Positions 1 through 5,095 of a stretch of 5,405 bases of DNA are shown here, piece by piece (position 1 is the first letter of the stretch; every line of letters starts with the position of its first letter). Source of the DNA: an uncultured Chloroflexota bacterium (lineage in GTDB: Bacteria > Chloroflexota > Limnocylindria > Limnocylindrales > CSP1-4); contig CAIXZV010000517.1 in NCBI GenBank assembly GCA_903924005.1, forward strand, positions 1 to 5,405, read 5' to 3'. The notes under the pieces are model-generated. The model was not told the DNA's origin, did no database searches, and was given only the letters and a program-made list of their open reading frames with translations. Both the position numbers and the translations under genes were made by a program.

Positions 1-675
1 AGCCTCGCAGAGCGACACGGCATCTGTGGCGCCGCAGCCGAGGTTGATGTTGTCCCCGTTGGGTGCGTCATGGATGACGGTGACGCGCGCACCCGTGGCG
101 CGCAGGATCTCGGGCGCCACATGGAACGCGGCGCCGTTGGCGGTGTCAAGCACGATATGGAGGCGGCTGGCGTCCACGGCCTTGGCAAGCGCGGTCCGGA
201 CCGCGATGTACTCCGCAACCAGCGGCGAGCCGTCAACGCGCCGGCCAATCCCGCTGGCCTCAACACCCGGGAGCTCCTCTGCCCGCAGGACCAGCGCCTC
301 CAGCTCGTCCTCAAGGTCGTCGTCAAGCTTGAGGCCGCCTGGGTCCAGCACCTTGAGACCGTTGTCATGCGCCGGGTTGTGCGAGGCGGAGACCATGATC
401 CCGGCCCCAAAGGCGCCGCGACCCGCGAGGAAGGCCAGCGCAGGTGTTGGCAGGACGCCGGCGTCGTGCACGTCCACGCCCATGCTGGTTGCGCCCGCGA
501 TGATCGCCGCGGTGAACATGTCGCCCGAGCGGCGGGTGTCGCGGCCCACAACCAGGGCTCCGCCGGTGCCCGCGATGCGATAGGCGACGGCGCGGCCAAG
601 GGCGGTGGCGAGCGACGGGCGCAGATCGCCGTTGGCGATGCCGCGGATGCCGTCGGTACCAAAGAGTCGGGTCAT
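1..675 (-). CDS. glmM: Phosphoglucosamine mutase GlmM (3' end outside the window)
   Basis: GlmM interconverts glucosamine-6-phosphate and glucosamine-1-phosphate in the cytoplasm, on the route to UDP-GlcNAc and peptidoglycan. I translated it directly: 225 codons stay open from the ATG at 675 to the left edge, about half of the usual 445-450 residues. The N-terminus carries FGTDGIRG (residues 5-12). The catalytic loop SASHNP (96-101) places the phosphorylated serine at S98, and is followed by HDNGLK. DTANGA starts at residue 177 and PNGDNIN spans 205-211. The metal-binding DGDGDR loop and the sugar- and phosphate-binding domains lie beyond the edge. The start is supported by a GAGGAA ribosome site four bases upstream and by the family's normal N-terminus. 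It lies 40 nt after cdaR, so it is probably the third gene of cdaA-cdaR-glmM. In Firmicutes GlmM also binds and inhibits CdaA; that role here is inferred. The related phosphomannomutases are less likely given the FGTDGIRG start and this context. Confidence 0.96.
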   Translation of the reverse strand, partial: MTRLFGTDGIRGIANGDLRPSLATALGRAVAYRIAGTGGALVVGRDTRRSGDMFTAAIIAGATSMGVDVHDAGVLPTPALAFLAGRGAFGAGIMVSASHNPAHDNGLKVLDPGGLKLDDDLEDELEALVLRAEELPGVEASGIGRRVDGSPLVAEYIAVRTALAKAVDASRLHIVLDTANGAAFHVAPEILRATGARVTVIHDAPNGDNINLGCGATDAVSLCEA

Positions 676-679
676 GCAG

Positions 680-685
680 TTCCTC
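680..685 (-). promoter_or_regulatory. Shine-Dalgarno site of glmM
   Basis: GAGGAA on the minus strand, four bases before the glmM ATG at 675. It fixes the start codon and implies that glmM is translated from its own ribosome site within a message that also carries cdaR. Confidence 0.75.
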
Positions 686-715
686 GAAGCTCGTGGCTGG
701 CGCGCGTGCGCACGA

Positions 716-1996
716 TCACGGGATGGGGCTGGGGCTGGGGCGGGGGCCTGACGGCGAGGCTGACGGGGCCGGAGTTGGCGCGGCGATGACCAGGACGGTG
801 ACGGAGGTGGGCCCGATGGCCACAACGGTGATGCCTGACGGCAGCGATGGCACAACCGTGACGTTGTGGCTGCCCGGAGCAAGCCCGCTGACATCAAGCC
901 CCACAACGAGCGGTGCGGAGGCCAGCCGATCGAGGTCGGCGCTCGAGCCGTACAGCGTCAGGAACGCCGAGCTTTGCGCCAGCTGGTAGCTGAACCCTGC
1001 CCCGGCACCGTCGATCCGGAAGCCTGCGGTGAACGTGCGGGTCTCGGTGATGGCCGTGATGTGGACCGTGACCGTGACCGTGGACACGCCAAGTGGCACA
1101 ACGCCTGATGGCAGCGCCAGGGTGACCACCGATGTGAGATCGCGGGTGGCTCCGAAGACGGCCACCGGGGCGGTGTCGGCAACCTGGAGCGTTGCCAGCT
1201 GGTCGGCGTCGCCCTCAACCGAGATGGTCAGCGGCGTCACTTCAACGCTGGACACCTTGAAACCCGGGGCAGGCGTGCCGGTGAGCACCGGGTTGACCGG
1301 GACGGTCCGCGATTGCTTGTTGGTAAACAACGGGATGGTCACGTGGATTGTGCGAGGGACAACCTCGACGCCGGTGACGACACCACCAGCCGCGTCCACG
1401 GGCGTGCCCTCCACCTCGCGGTCGTAGTCGAGACCCGACGGGTCAAGCGTCACGCTGACGTCCACACCAACAACACGCTTCACCGCACCGGACGGCCCCA
1501 TGACGACGACGTTGGCCGGGAGGATGACCGTTTCGCCCACCTGGACGCCGGGTGGCGCCGTCCCGCGATCCACGTGCACCGGCACCGTGGCCGAGACGGA
1601 CTGGTCAAGGACCACCTGGATCGTGCGGGGGCGAATGTCGACGATTGTGACGCGGGGGTCCACCGGCTCCACGCTGATGGCCACGCTGACGGCCACGCCT
1701 GTGGGGGCAACAGTGGTCAGATCAATGGTCGCGCGGAAATCCTCTGCAGTCAGCAGGCCGAGATCCGGCGGCGCCATGTACTTGACCTGCTCCACGCTGC
1801 GGAGCTGGCGGGTGAGGACGGTGCCTGCGGGCTGGTTGATGGGCGTGACGGCAATTGGCCCGGGGAAGGTGCTGCTGTCCTGTGACGCAATCAGGCCCAC
1901 GTACAGGAGCGCAGCGAGGATCACGGCCGCAAGCTTGAGCGGCCAGTTGCGGATGACGAAGGCGAGAAACCTGCGGATGGGGCCCGGGCTGATCAC
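716..1996 (-). CDS. cdaR: CdaR, membrane-anchored YbbR-domain regulator of CdaA
   Basis: CdaR-type proteins sit in the membrane beside the di-AMP cyclase CdaA and modulate its activity through an extracellular chain of YbbR domains. The 426-residue product has a short basic N-terminus (RNWPLK, 16-21), one hydrophobic helix at about 18-37, and then beta-rich sequence. I see four YbbR-like repeats at roughly 44-130, 133-217, 227-314 and 319-406. Each opens with an 'xxPVxxxxxGxxxxGFxV'-like stretch and closes with a 'P-x-T-I-x-V' strand, for example RPRTIQVVL and TPLTISVEG. The tail, from about residue 408, is Pro/Ser/Ala-rich and ends SPSPIP. The start is GTG: GTGA joins it to the cdaA stop in a four-base overlap, and GGAGGG lies five bases upstream. 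These features point to translational coupling with cdaA. Gene order and architecture make this call strong; regulation of CdaA is known for the family and not shown here. Confidence 0.92.
   Translation of the reverse strand: MISPGPIRRFLAFVIRNWPLKLAAVILAALLYVGLIASQDSSTFPGPIAVTPINQPAGTVLTRQLRSVEQVKYMAPPDLGLLTAEDFRATIDLTTVAPTGVAVSVAISVEPVDPRVTIVDIRPRTIQVVLDQSVSATVPVHVDRGTAPPGVQVGETVILPANVVVMGPSGAVKRVVGVDVSVTLDPSGLDYDREVEGTPVDAAGGVVTGVEVVPRTIHVTIPLFTNKQSRTVPVNPVLTGTPAPGFKVSSVEVTPLTISVEGDADQLATLQVADTAPVAVFGATRDLTSVVTLALPSGVVPLGVSTVTVTVHITAITETRTFTAGFRIDGAGAGFSYQLAQSSAFLTLYGSSADLDRLASAPLVVGLDVSGLAPGSHNVTVVPSLPSGITVVAIGPTSVTVLVIAAPTPAPSASPSGPRPSPSPIP
725..746 (+). other. G-quadruplex-type motif at the 3' end of cdaR
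   Basis: Four runs of four to five G separated by CT, CT and C fall on the plus strand, which is the template for the minus-strand genes. The motif lies over the codons for the last residues of CdaR (a Pro/Ser tail using CCC and AGC) and ends about 50 bases before the glmM start. The messenger carries the complementary C-rich strand. The motif is read directly; folding in the cell is inference. Confidence 0.6.
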
Positions 1997-2943
1997 TGGC
2001 GCCCTCCGGAGGCGTCGTCCGGAGCCGTCGCGGCTGCCGGTGGTGATCCGTCACGGGGGGTCTGGCGGACCTTGGTGCCGCGATGGCGCGCGAGACGCAG
2101 CCGCTCGGCAATAGGCAGGCGGAAGACGCGACGTCGGCTGAGTCGTGCGCCAAGCGTGGACCCGGCGTCCAGCGGCTCCAGAAGGGCTACGAGCGCCCGC
2201 TCCAACTGCGCCTCGGTGGGCACGCGGACGATCCGTGCGCGCTCAACCACGCTCATCTGGTGGTTCTCCTCGGAGACGACCACCGCCACCGCATCGGAGT
2301 CCTCGGTGATGCCCAAAGCGGCACGATGGCGCGTCCCGAACCGCTCGGAGAGATGCATCTCGCTGAGCGGCAGGAGGGCGCCAGCGGCCAACACGGAGTC
2401 TCGGCGAATTATGACGGCTCCGTCGTGGAGTGGGGCCCGCGGGGTGAAGATCGTGCGGAGCAGTTCCGCCGTCACATCTGCGTGGATCATGACGCCGGTT
2501 TCGGCGATCTCCTCCAGCCCTGTGGCCCGCTCCAGCACCATGAGCGCCCCGTGGCCCTCGCGCGACATGGCGGCTGCGGCCTTGGCCACTTCGGCTGCAA
2601 CATGGGCGCCGGTGCCCTCCACGTGCGGCCCGAGGAGCCAGCCCAGCGTGCCGACGCGACCGAGCCGCTCCAGCGCGCGTCGCAGCTCTGGCTGGAAGAC
2701 CACCACAAGCGCAAACACGCCGACGAAGGCGCCGGCCTGGAGGATCTGGGTAAACAGGCGCAGGCCGAGCAGTTGGGCCAAGGCGTAGATGCCAAGCAGC
2801 ACCGAGACGCCGGCGACAAGCGTGACGGCGCGCGTGCCCCGGATGAGGCTAAAGATGGAATAGATGAACAACGCCGTGATCGCGATGTCCAGCACGATCG
2901 TGGGCGTGACCTGCCGGAGGAGCGACTCGACAAACGGGAGCAT
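1993..2943 (-). CDS. cdaA: Diadenylate cyclase CdaA (DisA_N/DAC domain, membrane-bound)
   Basis: CdaA condenses two ATP into cyclic di-AMP, which in bacteria that use it controls potassium and osmolyte transport and cell-wall homeostasis. The 316-residue product begins with three hydrophobic segments (about 15-34, 39-60 and 66-83), then QPELRRALE (84-92) and the catalytic DAC domain. The domain's signature residues are present: PLHDGA (171-176), GTRHRAALG (203-211) and SEE (224-226). Beyond about residue 245 there is a basic stretch (RLSRRRVFRLP and following) and a Pro/Ala/Gly-rich end, so the protein is about 40 residues longer than the 273-residue B. subtilis CdaA. The ATG at 2943 gives the normal CdaA N-terminus. 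No good ribosome site precedes it, and a TANNNT hexamer sits nine bases upstream. It overlaps cdaR by four bases. The intact active site argues for an active enzyme. Confidence 0.95.
   Translation of the reverse strand: MLPFVESLLRQVTPTIVLDIAITALFIYSIFSLIRGTRAVTLVAGVSVLLGIYALAQLLGLRLFTQILQAGAFVGVFALVVVFQPELRRALERLGRVGTLGWLLGPHVEGTGAHVAAEVAKAAAAMSREGHGALMVLERATGLEEIAETGVMIHADVTAELLRTIFTPRAPLHDGAVIIRRDSVLAAGALLPLSEMHLSERFGTRHRAALGITEDSDAVAVVVSEENHQMSVVERARIVRVPTEAQLERALVALLEPLDAGSTLGARLSRRRVFRLPIAERLRLARHRGTKVRQTPRDGSPPAAATAPDDASGGRQ
2002..2007 (-). promoter_or_regulatory. Shine-Dalgarno site of cdaR
   Basis: GGAGGG on the minus strand, inside the 3' end of cdaA and five bases before the GTG start of cdaR at 1996. 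It supports the unusual GTG start and the GTGA overlap as real. Confidence 0.75.
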
Positions 2944-2952
2944 CCTGTTTGC

Positions 2953-2958
2953 AGTCTA
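2953..2958 (-). promoter_or_regulatory. Candidate -10 element for cdaA (possible leaderless start)
   Basis: TAGACT on the minus strand, preceded by TG one base upstream (an extended -10 form, TGTTAGACT). It ends nine bases before the cdaA ATG, so transcription would begin within a few bases of the start codon. No -35 match is seen at 17 bases. A five-base inverted repeat (CTGTT / AACAG; 2945-2949 and 2958-2962) surrounds it. The match is weak and may be chance. Confidence 0.35.
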
Positions 2959-2985
2959 ACAGAGGGTTCTGTCACGGGCCCCTGG

Positions 2986-3003
2986 GGATCGGCGCGGATC
3001 GGC
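2986..3003 (-). repeat. Short direct repeat upstream of cdaA
   Basis: GCCGATCC occurs twice with a two-base gap, giving a 10-base period, just after the TPR gene stop and about 45 bases upstream of cdaA. One helical turn of spacing would suit a protein-binding site, but the unit is short and the region GC-rich. Confidence 0.4.
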
Positions 3004-3005
3004 TG

Positions 3006-3998
3006 CTAGTTGACGGCCTCGCGCGACGCCGCCACGCGACGAAGGGCGTCCTCGTCGCCGTCAATCTCTGCGAGCCTGCCAACAAGGTCGAGCTTCTCGG
3101 TGGCGAGCGCGCTCCACCCGCGCAGGGTGTAGAGCTCGGCCATGCCCAAGTGGAGGTCCACGTGGTCGGGGTCGAGGGCGACGGCGCGGTAGCAGGCGTC
3201 GAGGGCTGCATCGAGCCGGCCGTCACGTCGACAGGCGGCAGCGAGATCGAGCAGGCGCTCCAGCGCCTCGGCCCGCAGCCCCTGCTCGAGGGCCGTCTGC
3301 GCGGCGCCCTCAAATGCCTCCAGACTCCACCCGGGCTCCAGAGGGCGGTCTAGGGGACTTGGCTGGAGCTCTGGCCGCTCCGGCCCGGGGGGCGGCTCCG
3401 GCTCAGGCTCCATCTCGGGCTCAGGCTGCATCTCGGGCGCCTGCTGCATCTCGGGCGCCTGCTGCACCACCGGGGCTGGCTCGTCCGCCGGCGCAGACAT
3501 CGGCTCAAGCAGCGACATCGCCCGCTCCAAGGCGGCTTGCCCCGCTCCATCGGGCTCCGCGGCGCGCAGCCGATCAGCAAGCAGGCGCAGGGCCCGGCGC
3601 CGGTCCCGCCCCTCGGCCAGATCAAGCGCCCTGCACGCGGCGTTCACCGCATCTGGCAGCTTGCCAATCGAGGCCCGCACATCGGCGAGCAGGTCGTAGG
3701 CGTCAGCGGCCTCGGCCCGCCGGTCCAGCACAAGCAGGCACTGCGCCCGGCCAAGGTTGGCGTTCTCGTCACGCGGAACCACGTCCAGAGCGGCTGCGAA
3801 GTACCGCAAGGCGTCCGTGGCCCGATTGCGGCGCAGGAGCGCGTTGCCAGCACCCGTGAGCGGCGCTGCTCTGCCGGGCACGATCGACGCTGCCTCCGCG
3901 TACGCTGCCAGGGCGTCCTCGAGGGTGCCGCGAAGCGCAGCGACATGCCCGCGCTCAAGCGCCGACTTGTAGCGCTCGTACTGCGTTGCTGCCGTCAT
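3006..3998 (-). CDS. Tetratricopeptide-repeat protein with a Pro/Glu/Gln linker, function unknown
   Basis: I recognise the fold type but not a named gene. The 330-residue product has about three TPR units at the N-terminus (roughly 12-45, 46-79 and 80-113). A charged helical stretch, then a disordered linker (about 166-223), leads to two more TPR-like units (about 249-316; for example RRDGRLDAALDACYRAVALDPDHVDLHLG). The linker holds QQAPEM twice, QPEPEM and EPEPEP. There is no signal peptide or membrane segment, so it is probably a cytoplasmic scaffold or adaptor. I chose the ATG at 3998 because GGAG lies eight bases upstream. An in-frame ATG at 4097 would overlap argF by 65 bases and add a non-TPR, Arg/Trp-rich segment. 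It follows argF by 34 nt and precedes cdaA by 62 nt. Co-transcription with argF is likely; a link to c-di-AMP is only a neighbourhood inference. Confidence 0.82.
   Translation of the reverse strand: MTAATQYERYKSALERGHVAALRGTLEDALAAYAEAASIVPGRAAPLTGAGNALLRRNRATDALRYFAAALDVVPRDENANLGRAQCLLVLDRRAEAADAYDLLADVRASIGKLPDAVNAACRALDLAEGRDRRRALRLLADRLRAAEPDGAGQAALERAMSLLEPMSAPADEPAPVVQQAPEMQQAPEMQPEPEMEPEPEPPPGPERPELQPSPLDRPLEPGWSLEAFEGAAQTALEQGLRAEALERLLDLAAACRRDGRLDAALDACYRAVALDPDHVDLHLGMAELYTLRGWSALATEKLDLVGRLAEIDGDEDALRRVAASREAVN
3408..3479 (-). repeat. Imperfect 18-base tandem repeat inside the TPR gene
   Basis: Four 18-base units read on the plus strand from 3408, 3426, 3444 and 3462. The middle two are identical over all 18 bases, and the outer two are diverged. 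In protein they give QQAPEM, QQAPEM and QPEPEM (methionines 184, 190 and 196) in the linker. The unit length keeps the reading frame, so copy number could change without breaking the gene. Confidence 0.85.
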
Positions 3999-4006
3999 TG
4001 CTGGTG

Positions 4007-4010
4007 CTCC
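4007..4010 (-). promoter_or_regulatory. Shine-Dalgarno site of the TPR gene
   Basis: GGAG (within GGGTGGAG) on the minus strand, eight bases before the ATG at 3998 and inside the 34-base spacer after argF. It decides the start at 3998 over the upstream in-frame ATG at 4097. Confidence 0.7.
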
Positions 4011-4032
4011 ACCCGTCTGGCGTGTTGGCTGA

Positions 4033-4974
4033 TCACCCTGCCAGCAGTTCTGCCAGCAGCGCCTTCTGCGCGTGAAGGCGGTTCTCGGACTGGTCAAAGA
4101 TGACGCTCTGCGGCCCGTCCATCACCTCGGAGGTGATCTCTTCCTCCCGGTGGGCCGGTAGACAGTGCATCACCACGGCCTCGGGCGCGGCAGCGATGAG
4201 CGCGGCGTTCACCTGGAAGCGCGCAAACGCATCTCGGCGCTCCTCGGCCTCGGCCTCCTGCCCCATCGACGTCCAGGCGTCCGTGTACACGGCCTGCGCG
4301 CCCTCCACGGCCTCTCGGGGCTCCTGCGTGAAGGAAAGGCTGCCGCCGGCAGCAACGGCCAGCGTGCGGGCGCGCTCCACGATCCGCTCTGCCGGTCCAT
4401 ACCCGGCGGGGTGCGCCAACCGGACGTGCATGCCCAGGGTTGCACCCATCAGCGCGAGCGAGTGGTAGACGTTGTTGCCATCCCCCACAAACGCCAGCGT
4501 CACGCCCCGCAGGTCGCCAAAGCGCTCGTACAGGGTGAACAGGTCCGCCAGCGCCTGGCACGGGTGTTCACGGATGGTGAGCCCGTTGATGACCGGGATG
4601 GACGCCCGCGCCGCCAGCTCTACCACCACCTCGTGAGGTCCGGTGCGGGCCATGATGGCGTCCACCATGTTCTCGAGGTTTCGGGCGACGTCACCCACGC
4701 TCTCCCGCCCGCCCAGGACGGTGCCCTCCGTGAGGTAGATCGCGTGCCCGCCAAGCTGGGTCATGCCCGCCTCAAACGTGACGCGGGTGCGCAGGCTTGG
4801 CTTCTGGAACAGCATCGCCAGCGTCAGGCCCTGCAGCGGCGCCTCCGCATGGCGGCGGCGGGCACGGAACTCGGCCTTGAGGGCCGCCGAACGTGTAAAC
4901 AACAGGCCGATCTCAGCTGCCGAGAGGTCGGCGGCGGACACGAGGTCGCGCCCGCGCAGGGGTGACGTGCTCAT
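4033..4974 (-). CDS. argF: Ornithine carbamoyltransferase ArgF
   Basis: ArgF transfers the carbamoyl group from carbamoyl phosphate to ornithine, giving citrulline, a step of arginine synthesis in the cytoplasm; the family works as a trimer. The 313 residues match the usual length. The carbamoyl-phosphate loop is KPSLRTR (58-64), with L where many members have T (STRTR). Further motifs are HPCQ (137-140), GDGNNVYHS (164-172), the ornithine-site DAWTSMGQE (232-240) and HCLP (270-273), and the C-terminal helix contains SENRLHAQKALL. DxWxSMG and HCLP favour ornithine over aspartate carbamoyltransferase. The ATG at 4974 is the only in-frame start before a TGA at 5029-5031. Only a weak GTGAAG precedes it, and a TACCGT hexamer ends six bases upstream. 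No other arginine gene is in view. N-acetyl- or N-succinylornithine variants are less likely but not excluded. Confidence 0.95.
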   Translation of the reverse strand: MSTSPLRGRDLVSAADLSAAEIGLLFTRSAALKAEFRARRRHAEAPLQGLTLAMLFQKPSLRTRVTFEAGMTQLGGHAIYLTEGTVLGGRESVGDVARNLENMVDAIMARTGPHEVVVELAARASIPVINGLTIREHPCQALADLFTLYERFGDLRGVTLAFVGDGNNVYHSLALMGATLGMHVRLAHPAGYGPAERIVERARTLAVAAGGSLSFTQEPREAVEGAQAVYTDAWTSMGQEAEAEERRDAFARFQVNAALIAAAPEAVVMHCLPAHREEEITSEVMDGPQSVIFDQSENRLHAQKALLAELLAG

Positions 4975-4978
4975 GGCT

Positions 4979-5032
4979 TCACGGTAGCGGATCTGACGGT
5001 TGTTGAATCCGGACGCCCGCGCTGTCGGTCAT
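4979..5032 (-). CDS. Possible 17-codon upstream ORF before argF
   Basis: An ATG at 5032 opens a 17-codon frame (MTDSAGVRIQQPSDPLP) that ends with TGA at 4979-4981, four bases before the argF ATG. Its ATG falls in the apical loop of the hairpin at 5014-5051. It has no ribosome site and only one Arg codon, so it does not look like a classical arginine attenuator peptide. It is probably a chance frame, noted because its end is close enough to argF for translational coupling. Confidence 0.15.
   Translation of the reverse strand: MTDSAGVRIQQPSDPLP
4981..4986 (-). promoter_or_regulatory. Candidate -10 element for argF (possible leaderless start)
   Basis: TACCGT (TANNNT form) on the minus strand ends six bases before the argF ATG, which would place transcription start at or next to the A of ATG. 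Only a poor -35 candidate (TTCAAC, 15-base spacer) is visible. No strong ribosome site lies in between, which fits a leaderless message, but a hexamer of this looseness is common by chance. Confidence 0.33.
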
Positions 5033-5051
5033 GAGGACCGTTGCGCGGGCG
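5014..5051 (-). terminator. Two-tier GC stem-loop in the rpsI-argF spacer
   Basis: A perfect nine-base outer stem (CGCCCGCGC against GCGCGGGCG) is separated by a small AA/ACA internal loop from a perfect five-base inner stem (CGGTC against GACCG) with a CTCAT loop. It lies 45-82 bases after the rpsI stop. No U-run follows on either strand, so it is not a textbook intrinsic terminator. It could end the ribosomal-protein message, protect its 3' end, or act as a leader structure for argF. The pairing is read directly; the role is inferred. Confidence 0.55.
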
Positions 5052-5069
5052 CACGATGCTGGCGTGGAT

Positions 5070-5087
5070 GAGGCGGCGAACCGCCCC
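5070..5087 (-). terminator. Stem-loop just after rpsI
   Basis: A seven-base stem with one G-U pair (GGGGCGG against CCGCCTC) and a TTCG loop begins about nine bases after the rpsI stop. It is well placed to end or stabilise the rpsI message, but it lacks a following T-run, and the G-C pair closing the loop is not the extra-stable C(UUCG)G form. Confidence 0.45.
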
Positions 5088-5095
5088 GATCGCGA

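Noticed and set aside
705..714. Ten-base palindrome CGTGCGCACG before glmM
   Set aside because: Several such palindromes are expected by chance in 5.4 kb of GC-rich DNA, and it shows no extension or repeat.
26..789. Plus-strand ORFs over glmM
   Set aside because: The minus strand translates to clear GlmM with its active-site serine loop; the plus-strand frames are low-complexity shadows.
2083..3009. 308-codon plus-strand ORF lying antisense over all of cdaA
   Set aside because: It mirrors the real gene, has Arg/His/Gln-rich composition with no domain, and is explained by the scarcity of stop codons in a GC-rich antisense frame.
3999..4097. N-terminal extension of the TPR protein from the ATG at 4097
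   Set aside because: It overlaps the argF 3' end by 65 bases and encodes an Arg/Trp-rich segment unlike TPR; the ATG at 3998 has a good ribosome site.
4165..4965. 266-codon plus-strand ORF antisense to argF
   Set aside because: argF has every expected motif on the other strand; the antisense product resembles no family and is a GC-bias shadow.
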